Below are positions 50,313 to 63,000 of a stretch of 64,000 nucleotides of DNA, in pieces. The translations under genes and the position numbers were made by a program. The notes below the pieces were generated by a model. That model saw nothing but the letters and a program-made list of their open reading frames with translations, searched no databases and was not told the DNA's origin. The DNA comes from Penelope pileata (Eukaryota > Chordata > Aves > Galliformes > Cracidae), in assembly GCA_013396635.1 (NCBI GenBank), contig WBMW01005080.1, forward strand, positions 124,001 to 188,000, given 5' to 3'. Each line of letters begins with the position of its first letter. The stretch's first letter is position 1.

Positions 50313-50927
50313 TACTTTTGGTCATACTCAGAGCAAAGCATAACTTACGTCACATTCTGTTTTACATCACCTTGACTTTGTTTATACTTACACATTCATT
50401 TGAAGATGAGAAGAAAGGTCAGTCTCTAAAGTTCAGATTCTGAGATGAATTCTTGCTGTTGATCAGAGAGGGTGATATTAGTCTTGGTTTATGTGGTGAT
50501 TGTTATCAGCTATAAAATCATTGAGTTTTATGGGTACCTAATTCTCTGTAATGAGATAGGATCATACCAACACAGCAGACATTGTTTTTATATTAATTTT
50601 AGCCACTTACTGGGTGATCATTAGAAAAGCAGTCATTTTTCTTTGAAAAAATAAAACATTTCCATTTTTCATATTTCTAAGAGAGACGTGCTCATTTCAC
50701 TCATTAGATGAACAGGATATCTTACTCATTATATAAATTATAATTATTTGTTATTTAAAGGACAAGGGTAGTCAAAACCTTTATTGGTGTCGTTTGAGCT
50801 CTTTAATTTCTGGGACACACAGGACAGTCCACAATGCAGTCATACAAATGACTGCCAAGATGAAGTCTATATGTATATATTCCACAATATCCTTTTGTGT
50901 GTCCGGAATCAATGTTTCATTGTCACA

Positions 50928-52370
50928 GGAATTACTGAAATATTGGGCTGGAAAGTATCTACAGACATAAGCTAATTCATTCCCTATCCTGACTGTACAT
51001 AAAACAAACTTGACATATCTCACTTGTTCTTAAAACTCTTCAGTGAAAGAGAATCTGCAACCTGCCTCAGTGAACTATTTCAACCCTTAACTGTCCTTTC
51101 AATTCAGAACCTTGTAGCCTGAAACTCCTTTGCTGCAAATTATACTGCTTTCTTCTTGTACAAATCCTACTCAGGTCCTGAGAATAATTGATCACCGTAC
51201 TCGTTCTAACAAGCTCTATATATTTGAAGACATTATCACATTTCCTCTCAGTCTTCCCTTTCCCAGACTAAACAAACCTAGCTTCTTCAATCTCTCCTTT
51301 TAGGTCACGTTTTCCAAATCTCTTATCATTCCTGTTGCTCTCCTCTGGATTCTCTCCACATTGTCTATATCTTTCTTGAAATGTGGTGACCAAAATGGAA
51401 AACATTATACCAGCTGAGGTCTGAGCACTATGCAAGGAGAATGGAACATTGTTTCTGATAGCTCATACTCCACAGCCCTGACTTCCACTTGAGCTCTTGC
51501 CTTTCCTGCAAGAGCAAGAAACTGTTTTGTTTGTGGCCCACTATGATTTCTCTCTCTCACTCTTTTTTTTTTTTAACATGAATGTGGTCTATTTATTCCT
51601 GTTGTAATAACTACTCATGCAACTTCCTCAAGTTTAGCATTTTACGTGTACATCTCTTGTACTTCATTTTTACTTTAGAATGCTTTCTCCAGGACTTGAG
51701 GAGCTGTTTGTATTCTGACGAAACTGCCAATATGTTCTGCAGTTATCCACAAATTTCAAGTAACAAAAAAAACCTGTGTTCTCCATTCCATCATTGAGAT
51801 TATCAGTGAAAATCACTGTAGAACAAAGAGGCACTGGGATAGGCTTTTGCAGGATCCTGTTTGAAACACCGTTCAGTCTGAAAGAGAGTCAGTATTAAGT
51901 TAGATACTGTTTTTCAGCCACTTGGTCACACATCTTTTAAGGAAATCATCCAGACCACATTTCGCTTGCTTGTTTATGAGAATGGTATGCAGAGCAGTGT
52001 TGAAAGCCATACTGACCTCAGAATTTATCAAGCCTTCTGCCTTCTGCTATGCTGTTAACCAGTCGTTCTGCCAAAGAAAGAAATTAGGTTGATGTGATTT
52101 GTCATTGACAATTCTATGCTGGCTATTTCTTTTTCACCTTGTTATCTTCTTGGTGCTTTCAGCTGGATTGTTTTAATAATTTGTTGGGATATCTTTCTGT
52201 ATGTTTCCAACTGGGCTATGATTCCAAGGTCCTCTTCTGCTTTTTCAAACCAGTTACTATATTTGTTCTTCTCAATCTCCTGGAAACACCCTTGTACTTG
52301 ACAAAAACTTGGACACTGATCGTCCAGAGATAACTTCATATTGATCACTACAACCTGGTGGCTGAATATC
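50928..52370 (-). mobile_element. Ancient CR1/L3-type LINE fossil with reverse-transcriptase remnants
   Basis: About 1.4 kb reads on the minus strand as the 3' half of a CR1-clade LINE. In sense order the blocks are TNHINLISFFGRTTG (near 52,095-52,050; family form TNLISFFDRVTG), then AFNTALHTILINK (52,007-51,969; family form AFDTVxHxILIxK), then KFVDN (about 51,757-51,743; a mutated FADD catalytic word). Next come a RPQLV stop CFPFWSPHFKKD block (near 51,440-51,385; family form RPHLEYCVQFWSPHFKKD) and NVERIQRRATGMI. The 3' untranslated end lies near 50,928 (GGAATTACTGAAA). The order is correct, with stops and frame changes throughout, so it is long dead. Its type resembles L3-like CR1 known from turtles and crocodilians, and the insertion probably predates birds. 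Confidence 0.85.
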
Positions 52371-52707
52371 ATTTCGTACTGTAAACTTGAATATATTCAG
52401 CTTATGTAAATACCAGGTCTTTAACCTGATCTAATTAAGATTTTGTTGGATTTATTCTTAATATATTGCCAATGCTATCACATTTTCATGAAAGATGTAT
52501 TGTATTTATGGGATTTATTTTATGTCATGTTGAAGTATCTGTTTGAAAGACTATCTAAAATCTGTCTGCATTTTAAAGAGGCCATATGGTACAAGCACTA
52601 GCTTAGAAAAGCTTTGGCTCCCAGGAGTATGTCTGTGCTCAAGTAAAGGTAGCGCTCTAAAACTGGTAAAAAGATATAGGACAGCAAAACTACGAAGAAC
52701 AGAGTAA

Positions 52708-53105
52708 TGGAATTACTGAAACTATGAGGCTGAAAGACACCTTGGGAGGCCATGTAGTATAGCCACTTTAACAGAAGGAAGACCACAGAGGACTAGACAA
52801 GCTCCAGCTGCTGTTTTCTACCCAGTTCTTAAAACCTCTAGATATGTATTTTCACCATACCCCTGCATTTCACAATTCCGATTATTAAATGGTTTTGCGA
52901 AAAACCAATCTGTACTTTTTCCTGCAAATTAAGTCAATTTTGTCTCAGTTCTGTTCCAGAAGTTAAGGAAAGCATTTGAATATTTTCATATGCATCTACA
53001 ATTCAAGCTTTTGCAATTGAGATTCTTCTAATCTAAATAAGTACAGTTCCTTCAGTTTTTCCTTGTATCTGTTGTTCAGCTAACCATCCAGAGCCTTGAA
53101 TTCCT
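52708..53105 (-). mobile_element. Second ancient CR1-type fragment, 3' region
   Basis: Same orientation and type as the fossil just before it. The plus strand begins GGAATTACTGAAA, the same 13 bases found at the end of the neighbouring fossil (50,928-50,940). It continues through AGACACCTTGGGAGGCCATG, CCAGTTCTTAAAACCTC, GAGATTCTTCTAATCTAAAT and TTCAGTTTTTCCTTG, matching the reversed CR1 3' untranslated and C-terminal region. Either two independent insertions lie head to tail, or one older element has been partly duplicated. No frame is intact. Confidence 0.65.
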
Positions 53106-53114
53106 AAGGGATTG

Positions 53115-53266
53115 GACATTATTACAAACACATATTATATGTATTATATACATATAATATATATTATATAATATGTATGTATTATGTATATATGTATATA
53201 ATATGTATAATACATATAATATATAATGCATATTATATGTATTATATACATATAATAGACATTATT
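53115..53266. repeat. AT-rich palindromic block between 9-bp direct repeats
   Basis: GACATTATT at 53,115-53,123 recurs at 53,258-53,266. Between them almost every base is A or T, arranged in ATTATATG/CATATAAT words. A 29-bp unit at 53,131-53,159 is repeated without change at 53,229-53,257, and the middle contains partly inverted copies, so the region could extrude as a cruciform. It may be an expanded microsatellite or a small inverted-repeat element with a 9-bp target duplication; the first is more likely. Confidence 0.7.
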
Positions 53267-53269
53267 GAT

Positions 53270-55610
53270 TTTATTGATAACATAGCTATTATCTCAATTT
53301 TAGGAAGGCTTTAAACGTGTTCTTATATGCCATGTTCATACACAATGAAAATGCAATCACCACTGCTGGCTGAAAAATTTCATCAGAATTAATTGATCAC
53401 ATATTGATAAACTGGGAAGAAAAATCGATTGAAACACTCTAGGAGTCTCTGCCAACTCTACATCAACTCAAAAGTTCTCCTCAGAAGCTTCTCTAGATCT
53501 GCCTGTCTTCACATCAGGAGAGCAAATAGTGATATCACACATCCCAGGGATTTGCATTCAAGCAAGGTGAGGAGTGGAGAAGATGGACTCTTTGATAGGT
53601 AATTCACAAAAGAGTTAAAAATTGAAAGGTTTTTTAAAAGCAGATATGAAAAAAAAAGCTTTTCTCCAGTAAATCTGATGATATGCCTATAATTAAGTCA
53701 AATAGGTTAAAGGCTTGTTATGCTAGGATTAACATATGGTAAATACATCCATTGAATTACACTGAGATTCATGTGATGATTACATATAAAATTCCATGTA
53801 ATGAGATATATTTATCATCAAAAGGTCTTTGGCCTTTAAGAAAATGTTACAACAATTATCCTGTGAACGTGAAAAGTCAATAGAGGTGCAAATGCATGTC
53901 TTTATGCCATTATTGTGACTGGATTAATTTCCACAAGACCAGCACTGCTGACATTAAGCCATCAAGGGGGAAGCCTAGTGTTACTGATACAGCCTCTCAG
54001 CATGCTCTCTTGTCTCTCCTTGTCTGCTTGGACAGCCAGAAAGAATTTTTCCTCAGCTCCAACCTTTAACAACCATGAAGATCAAAATGGAGTTTCACAA
54101 CGAATATTACAAGATACGTAGTACTACAACTCTACCTGTTTTTTTCTATTTAATCTCCCAAATCTTTCAATGACAAATGGTGTATTTGTCAGTAATTGCT
54201 GGACATCAGTGGTCATTATTGTGCTTTGGGCGTAATATCAATATTACTATTGTTCAACAAGCTCAGTCTCATACTCAGTAGGGTAAATAAACTGAGAAGT
54301 AATAGCAGAGTAATAATTTGCTGCCATTTCTGTGAAAGTGAGATGCCAAAATGAACATGGGGTAGGATTTATGGATATACGTAGACAAGCAGTAAATAAA
54401 TTTATCAAATAGATACATGTGTAGGCATCAGTTCAACCTCAATCTCCTTCCCCTCCAAATAAGTGACATTTATAGAGGAAAATATGAAATACATGCTATC
54501 TCTTCTTTTTCTGACCTTGTCTGTCCTGTCTCAGTCAGGTCTTCCCTTCCTGTTATATAACACTTAACAGAAGAATATGAATCTATAGGTCTAGATACAG
54601 TCAAAATTTCATTTTCTGTTTATTCACAACATATTTTGCATAGTGACATCAAATGAAGTCTTTCTTATCGTTCCACTCTCTGTTGGTTAGAATTTAGACT
54701 GATCCACCTTAGGAAGATGGTCAGTAGTCATCAGTATTTTGTTTTCTGATCTGAACACAAACACTATATTTAAGACTGAAATAAGATTTGGAGTAGACAC
54801 CCTGCCTTGGATCCAGAGAGGGCTGGCAAATCCATTTCAAGCACAGAAACAAACACGGTGTATGCTTCAGAAAATGAAGTAAGTTTTAATGTAACACTCA
54901 ACAGCAGTGTTGTTAACTCTTGATCATTTTGTGTTGATAGGAATATTCACCCACTGGGGGGATTTAAATATAAAAACTAATAACAAAGTCATTCAATGAA
55001 CTGATTAAATAAATACGTTCTACACTTCTATTTCTGTTTGAAAAATGTTGAGAATTTGATAGAAACCTAGATGACTGTTTAACTTGTAATTTATTTCTTT
55101 TTCTTTCATAATGTTCCGCATTACATTTCAGAATCCTGCTTTCCACTATTTTCTTGCAAAAGCAAGGAAGAGTGAAAGACAGGAAAGGGAAAAGATTCCC
55201 AGAAAAGATGTAGACATATCACCATTGTTTATCATTTCACTTTCTTTATTTTTCTCCCCAAACTTATTTTTAATAAGTCATTAATAGGATGCCAAACAAC
55301 TATGAGTAATGTTCTTGTCTACAAATTGCAAACAAAGTTTAGCTATGAGCTTTTGTGTGCAAGTATAAAAGTTTACATTGTATTATACTTAGACAGCTGT
55401 CTTTTCCGGAATTTTAAAATAGGCTAAATTTTATCAAAAGTTTTCCTTTCATGTCCTTTGATTACTAAGCTATATATGTTAACCAAAAGATAACTAAGCA
55501 TTAACCCACATTGCAGTTTTTATCTCCTTGGCAATCCCATGAGACTTCAGCTAAGTACATTAAATGGAGCATAAATCTTTAAGTTGTTTTCATTAAGCCA
55601 CATATTTAGA
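53270..55610. other. Unique AT-rich sequence, no gene seen
   Basis: No gene or recognisable repeat. Short chance frames only. Confidence 0.55.
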
Positions 55611-55619
55611 ATACATATC

Positions 55620-55990
55620 CCAGTTTATTTGATCAATTGTAAAATATTAGCTGCTGCACTGAAGATTTGTGACATGGTTTGCAGCAAGTGAACAAACATT
55701 TCTGAAAAGCACTGAAAATTTTTGCTGGAATGCATGGATAAGTTACAACAATTAGGGTTTGGAACATTCATTTCTGTTTTTTTTTTTTTTCCTTTATGTA
55801 ACTTGCAAATGTATGCTTAAAGGCCATTAATACCAACAGGCAAGCTTTGAAGATAATTCTAATATCGGCTTAATATATTCTCTGTTTGCATTTCTGTTAA
55901 TTTTCCCAGTTTTCCAATCTTTTGTTCTTTTTTATTTTTTTTAATTGGCCAGAAGAACACTAACTAAAAAAGGGCAGGTGTTGTGACCAG
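55620..55990. other. Possible conserved non-coding element
   Basis: Repeat-free AT-rich block apart from a T-run near 55,780, with words such as GCCATTAATACC and TTTGATCAATTG that resemble homeodomain and related sites. The suggestion is from texture alone and conservation is unknown. Confidence 0.18.
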
Positions 55991-56302
55991 CAGTTGTAGC
56001 ATGTGGGTTGGCTTACAATAGCTTCCTAAACAACTCAATTTTCAACTCAGTAAAGATGTTAAAATATGATAAAGGAATGGTTATGATAAGTATTAATACA
56101 TTAATTATGTGTGTTGGTGGGTGGTCTGAATATAAGATTTGTATTGAATAATTTATTGGAAGTTTTCTTGTCCTTGAGATATGTTGTACTTTTGTATTAG
56201 TTTTTTGTCTAAGACTTACATTGTTCTACGAGCATTAGCAAAACATTATGTTCTGTGAGTATTGCCATTGTTTATCTCCATACACCATAGAAAGAGAGTT
56301 AT

Positions 56303-56390
56303 TTTGCCATTTACAGAAAGTGAAGCTCAGGTACTGAGGAGCTGTATAATTTATTCCAAGTCACAGTCAATAGTAAAGCTGAGTTTATTG
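56303..56390 (+). mobile_element. MIR-type SINE relic
   Basis: TTTTGCCATTTACAGAAAGT, GAAGCTCAGGTACTGAGG, TTTATTCCAAGTCACAGTCA and ATAGTAAAGCTGAG follow the order of MIR (attttacagatgaggaaactgaggctcagagaggttaagtaacttgcccaaggtcacacagctagtaagtggcagag, given here only as known family text in words). The spacing is close to intact MIR. It is non-coding, ancient and strongly diverged. Confidence 0.6.
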
Positions 56391-56399
56391 CTAAAATTT

Positions 56400-57870
56400 A
56401 TGGACTTCAGACAGAGCCTTGCACTGACATGATCTTTCATTTCCTTGTGGCTTTTGTGGCACGTGTGTTTTAAAAGAGGACAGTTTAGCATCTTGGCTAA
56501 ATTGTCAATAGTGAAAAGTCTAGTTTAAGCACTTTGCTTATACACAGCATTCCCAATCAGTCCTGATAGCTTTACTTACAGTTTTCTCATGTGAGCATCC
56601 CTACCCCAAATCAGTAAGGCAGTTCACAAAATAAAGATTTCCGTAAATGAGCAAACATTTTGCATTAACTTGTTAGATAAGTTTGATATCATACTGTTAA
56701 GGTTGTTTCTATAACATCTTGAATTTCAAACCCTCACTGCCAAGGTAATTATAATGGTATTTACATCTTAACATATAACCTATTAATAATGTTACTATTT
56801 CAGCATTTCTGATCAGATACATAGGATGTATGGATGGATGGATTTGTTAATACAGCACAGTAACATAGAAATTCAGACTAGCTTAAAATGAGTAGTAAGT
56901 GCAATAAGGACATTTGCCATATTCCCCTTACTAAGATAACCCTGCATTAACACCATTTAGTTTTACAAGTACTTAAAGAGAGTTCATGAATGTCCAGCTC
57001 TGGTTTTAAAATTTTAACTCTGTATTTGACATGATTGTTCAGCTGGCAGCTCAAAAATCAAGAATTCTGATATTTTAAAAAATGCACTAAGCCCGATAAG
57101 AACCCTTTGTATCCTTCATAAACATTTCTAAAACTTGATTCTTAGTAACAGCAGATGTGGTAGTTCCAGAGTAAAAGCAGGACATCTGTGTGTGTCCCAA
57201 ATCTGTTTGATAAAGATGCCACAGCTTCATCTTCATTTATGATAATTGCATGAACTTTACAACACTGGGAGGTCTGTGATTCCTCGTTTAGTTGTCCATC
57301 TTTTGGTAAAGGATTTAGCATCCACTAATTGAGCAACATTGAGTTTTAGCTACTAAAAATTTTGCATCCTTTCTGTAATGCTTTCTGTTTTTGTAAAGAC
57401 AAACAGCTAAGTAATGCTCAGCAAACGCAGGAATGCTGTGCTCTACACATTCGAGGGACTATGGTAAAGGCTAGTTTTGCTATCAGTAACAAACTGTTTG
57501 GGAATCAGTAACACATTGTTAAAAACTTGTGTACAACAGTCTTTTGTTGGCAGTGAAATACCCCTTTTGTGTTAATATATACTGCGGTTCTGCTTATTTT
57601 AAGCATGCTATACGTTAAGTAGATATGATAGGTTGGCATTCATTGACAAATTAAGTGAGTTGATTAGCAATCTGAAATCTGCATGGACCTTCATTATGTT
57701 TGTCATGAATTGTAGGCCTAAAAAGTGCTTTCCAGATAAAAGAACCCAAACATGAAAGTGAAGCAGCGGCTGATAACCCTTTCTGAAGGAAGAGCTATTA
57801 GTAAGTCTCACTGCTTAGCCATCTAGTAAACACTTCAATGACTTCTGATTACTATTAACTAACAGAATGA
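56400..57870. other. Unique AT-rich sequence, no gene seen
   Basis: No gene. A short TGGA repeat lies at 56,829-56,843. The remaining frames are short. Confidence 0.55.
56829..56843. repeat. (TGGA)n microsatellite, short
   Basis: GTATGGATGGATGGAT, three to four TGGA units. Confidence 0.75.
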
Positions 57871-57879
57871 TGTTTTCCT

Positions 57880-58160
57880 CAGTAAAAAAAGAATTATTTG
57901 TGTTTCCCAAACAGTGCATTTCAGTTCAATAGAAAGAGAGTAGCTTGGCAAGCCAGCTGTGCAAATGTTGGCAAAGTGTGAGAAAATGAGAAATATAGGC
58001 AGATTTCACTTTGTTGAATTACCTGTTCTATCCAAAGTAATTAAAGGGTTGTGACTAGAAATTATGACCTTTGATATTTTTTTTGTCAAATCAATCCAAA
58101 GTGAAATTAATTGAGCCTCTTAATCTTATTAGGTGCAAAACAAAGCTCTCACTTTTATGC
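57880..58160. other. Possible conserved non-coding element
   Basis: A repeat-free block with several TCF/LEF-like words (CCTTTGAT at 58,068-58,075; ATCCAAAG twice) and homeodomain-like AATTAAT words. This arrangement is seen in some enhancers. No conservation data are available and I rate it low. Confidence 0.2.
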
Positions 58161-58169
58161 ACTTGATTT

Positions 58170-60015
58170 AGTGTTTTCTTAAATAAACACATTTTTTTCA
58201 TTGTTCATTTAGAATATGTCTAAACATATAGCTAGATGCTGAGGTGAGGTTTCATATAGGTGAGGAGCAGGGGAAAAATTCTTTCACAGTGCTCATTCCT
58301 AGGCTCCTATCGGAGCCCTGACAGCATAATTTAGGACAGCCTTAACATTGCTCTAAATTGCATCCAAGTATCTGGAGCTCCAAGACGCTGCCATATAAGA
58401 AAACTGTTGCCAAACAGTAAAATTTCTACCTTTTTCGCATCCACACTCCTGTGGGAGAAGCTGTGAAAGAGACAACGTAGGAATAAGACCTTATGACAGT
58501 GTGAGAGTAGATGGGAAAATTTAGTTAGCATTCCTGAGAGTCTGATAACAGGGATCAACCACAACGTCCATGAGCGTATATAGATGCATTTTAGTACATG
58601 CAGACAAAGCTTATGAGAAAAGGTAGTATCTGTTATTTGACCATCTTGAGTAGCTGGAAAAAAAAGTCATGCTTTCAGGTGTACAGCCTCTTCTTTGAGT
58701 CATTCAAAAATCTTTTTTAATTTATATTTTTAGAGCAACATGGCAACAGCAAAATGGATGTGCATGTGCCAAGGCAGTTTTGAACACTTATTTTCTACAG
58801 ACGCACTTTTATCACTGTATTCAAAAGCAATGTTTAAAAGAAATGAAAAATCACTGGATATGTACACTTCAGCTCATTTTATGAAGAGGCGAGACATGAA
58901 CAACCAAAATCATCATGCAAAGTCATGCAAGACTCATGAAGTTTAGGTGTGCTGCTATTTTATTTTATTTGAATAAGGGCCTGATTCTGCCCCATCAAAG
59001 TGATCAGAATGTTCTTACTGATTTTACCTGGATAAAAATCACTTGGTAGGGAAAATAATTCATATTATTCATATTATACAGACAGTTTTAAATGTGTAGT
59101 GTTAGAGTATGTTATATATAGTATATGGGATGTACGTAGTGAGAAATAATTTACAGCTATAAAAATACCCTGTATATATTTTGTTACCTCAGCCACACTA
59201 CAGTAAACCGCATCAATATAGCAGAATATTTGACATGCAGCAAAATTTGTACTAGCATTTTTGTTGGAAACTCAAATGAAGTCTTGCAACATCTATAGCA
59301 TAAAAGAAACATTTAATAAGCTGGAAAACACGGCAGCTCAGAAGCATGCTGAACCATGAACTTAGTTCTGCACTGTTTTCGGATGGGCTTGAATAGTCCC
59401 TCAGATGGACAAATGCGTTTCTTTATTTACTAAGTAATCAGAAGAAGAGATAGCTTTTAAGTATTTCCCTAGTGTCAGAGACAGCATTTCTAGTGATCAG
59501 CTTTATTTTGTCTTTTTTCATCACTTGTTCATTTTAAGGTGCATAAAGTACTTCAGTTTTGCTTAACACATAAGCTTTGTCTAGGGTGATCCAAGAGTTA
59601 GCCCACAGGTCCAAGGTACTGGGAGTAACCGCTCTGCTCTTTGGCACAGGTAGGCTAGCAGCAGAGTTGCTTCACAGTGAAGGCATAATCACAAAGAGAT
59701 TTGCAAATAAAACCTTCAATGACTTTACTGTCTGTTGAGGTTAAACTGTTTTGCATAAGTGTGGAAATGAATTATCTATTCATTTTAGATCCATTGTGTC
59801 CTTATTCAGCATAGCTATTAAAGAAAGGCTAAAGAAACGCTGCATAACACCATTGGAGCTTTCAAATGCTTCAAAGAGTGCAGTATCAATTGAAATATCA
59901 TCAGGCATGCTAACATGCAGCTGTCAGGTGAGCCTGATGGGTTGATGTCATTTCCACCATCACAACTATTATTCCTAATGTAATTATGTCATCTAATTAT
60001 AGGATAATCCAGCCC
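58170..60015. other. Unique sequence, no gene seen
   Basis: No gene. At 58,977-59,040 GGGCCTGATTCTGCCCCATC and the words after it resemble one end of the ancient sauropsid palindromic repeat proposed at 16,657, and this is the best match to its outer end in the window. Otherwise unremarkable. Confidence 0.45.
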
Positions 60016-60019
60016 ACTA

Positions 60020-60075
60020 CTTTAAGTGGTGTATAAACACAGAAGGTCCCTGTCCCAAAGGCTTATGAAGTAAGG
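60020..60075 (+). mobile_element. Possible MIR-type SINE relic
   Basis: TATAAACACAGAAGGTCCCT, GTCCCAAAGGCTTATGAAGT and AAGG resemble the MIR word ...cagtccctgccccaaagagcttacaatct. Only about 55 bp can be aligned by eye, so this is weaker than the other MIR calls. Confidence 0.4.
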
Positions 60076-60079
60076 GGTG

Positions 60080-63000
60080 CAGAAAAGAAAGTAAGGACAG
60101 GCTGGCTTTCTGTATTAATCTGTGATGTCTGATATATATATTTACTGTAGGTAAAGTAGGATGCATTTCCTTCATTTATGTATTTATTTATCTTTTTGGG
60201 GACTAGGTAACGCAAACACTAACAATTCCTGCCTATCCAAATTGGGAAGCAGTAAAGCTCATGTGTAAAGGGACAGATTTTTATGGAGAGTGCATTGCTG
60301 GCAAAAGATGAGCAAAATCTACAAGAAAAGCAGGACAATTTTTCTTTTTCCAGCCACTATATCTTAGAAGGGGTCATTTAGCTGTGAAGTTGTGATAGAA
60401 AAACCCCAAAAGTATAAGATTCCACAAATCTTTTCATATGTTTCATATGTAAACATTTCTGAAGTATATGTGTTTTTCTTATTGTGTAAAAGCTGTCTTG
60501 CTTTTGTTTATAGGCAAATTTATTTCTTAGCAAAATCTTCAAGAATATTGATAGTTTGTATTTGGATGCTTTATTTTGATAAAAATTAAAGCTAGTATTA
60601 AAGCATGCAACATTTCAAAAGCAAAATAGTATGCAAAACTCTTTTCAACATATTTGTAGAGGTTTCAGTAAGAGGATAATGAAATGAGCCTAAATGATCT
60701 GCAAAGTCCTTTTGGAAAATAATAGCTTTTTCACTTTTCTGTAATAATTTTTTTTAAAGATATGGATACTGATTGTGCATGATGATTCATACTCTCTCTT
60801 CTATATCTTAGTTTTCCTTTTTCTTCCCTTTACATATCCTCAGCCTAGCTTAACGAGAACCATTTTGTGTCTCTCCCTGCTTTATGATATGATGAATGCA
60901 GCCATTCTTCTCTCCCCATCATTACAGCTGGTCTTTGATCCAGTACAGCTAATTTATATTTACCATCTATCATCTACCATCAAAACTTTATTGGATGAGG
61001 TGCACCTGGACGGAATGAATTTCTTTTGATGGAGTTTGAGACTATTTTAGGACTTGTGATTAGGACATATTCATCCTCTTAATGGAAGGCAACAGAACCA
61101 TCTTCAGATTTGTGCCAGCAAGCACTCCGTTTGTTTGGATATTTCAGAGCTCATCCAACGTTGCACTTCGTTACACTAATTTTTTAGCGATTTGATCAAA
61201 AAGGTTATCTTCTCTGGTAAACACTGATGTATTTTGTACACATACAAATTGTGTGTATATTTGTAGTACAATCTTAATCATAAATTGTCATAAAACTGTA
61301 AAGATGTATCTACATAACAGACTGTAGAAAAGCAAGATATATTTAATATTTCTGACTTCTCTTCCATGGCTGAAATGGTCTTATGGTCTTACTATCTGAA
61401 CTTGTTGGTTTCACCCAATTTAGTGATGTCTTTATTGCACAATAACACAAACATGCTCAAAAGATTATAAATGTAAGTTCAAATAAAAGTATACTCCTTA
61501 TACCGTTCATCAAATATTTTATAATGAAATTTCTTTAGATAATTAATTAGTAAATGTCTCTATCATGTGAAAGTTTTGCAAGTAAGTGAATTGGACGGGT
61601 TTCTTTTTCTTTTTTTTTTTTTTAATATCAAATGGCTACATGCAGCTGTGTAATGTGGGTTACACTCTCAATTCCCTTTTATGTGATTTGAAATATGTGT
61701 TGCACTAAGGCATGCTAATGGTAAATATCTGCTCAATACTTAAGTAACTTATTCTTAATAGGGTCTTAGTAGGGTCAGCTCTAGGCTAAGACAACTGAAT
61801 TCAAGGCTGTAGAAGTAGCTGCCCACATGGACACTAGGTATCTAAGATTTTTTTATAGTTAATGAAGATATACTCAATAGAGCTAAAAGAGTGATTCAGC
61901 TCATCTAAAGTAAAGAACTACTTTGTGGTCAATGAAAATCGGCATAGCTGATTCTTTTGGACTTGATTTGATTGCACTTTGACAGCTAACTAGTGTAATT
62001 TAAGATGTTCCTGACTTATCTCAGACAAGTTCAAAAGCTAAGAATATCATACAGGTCTTAAAGGAGAAAAATGACCTTCTGGAGTGGCAGCAGGAAGACC
62101 AGTTGGACACTACAGACCAGCTCAAAGGCTTCCCAAAACTGTGCTTAACTTTACTGACTCAGATATCTAGCTCACTTCTGGGTAGACACCTAAATTACAG
62201 TGTCTTAACCTCACACTGAAACTGACCCAAACTTTTATTTTAAAATTGTTATGTTTTTTACATTTATCTAAGAAAATTTTATTCCAGCTCCTAGGAACTC
62301 ATCACACTGTCCCCAGTAAAAGGACACAGAGGCTTCCTCTCAGTAATGTGATTTAACAGAGGAAACCTGACTTGTTTGAAAAGTTTACATCATTATGGAA
62401 AGTCCCTTGATTTAGGGAAGATTCTTGTCTCAAAGATGGAAGGCTGGAAGTTCAGAAAGTCATAATTCAAACTAAGTTCTGCAACTAAGTATCTTCCACT
62501 GTGGCCAAATTCCTGGCTGTGACAGAGATCCAGGCTACCTGGAGAGCTTCATCACAAGCATGTGGTGAAGGCAGTTCTAAATTGCAGCCTACTGGCAGGG
62601 GACCTGGAAATTCTCTAGTCCATGTCGCCAAGGTAGTCCAAGGCAGCACTGCCCCACAGTCACTGTCCTAACAGCCTACTCCAGTCCATTGAAATTCTTC
62701 TAATGATGATAACTTGTCAAATTCAGCATACTTCTGCAAAACACTTAAAGTAAAAAAATGTAAATGTATTAAGAATTTCTTAGCTTAAGGGGCTGTATCT
62801 GGTCCCTCTTAGCATCTTTCAGCTCAGCATGCTTGCTCCTTGCTCCATAGCGAGGGAGTAGCTGTGTAATCATAGTTGTACTTGATCTCATGGTGTATAT
62901 TAGAAAAACATCTACTCTTACCATTTGGAAGATCCTATGCATAGGAAAAAGAGAGATTTCAGGTGGAAAATCCCTGCAAAACTAATATTTGTAGTTCAAA

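Larger units (their letters stand above)
46410..50920. other. Unique sequence, no gene seen
   Basis: No supported gene. An AT-rich simple-sequence stretch at about 48,895-49,010 is made of TATA and TATATG words. Plus and minus frames at 47,536-48,046 overlap and carry no recognisable domain. An A-run lies at 50,297-50,312. Confidence 0.5.
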
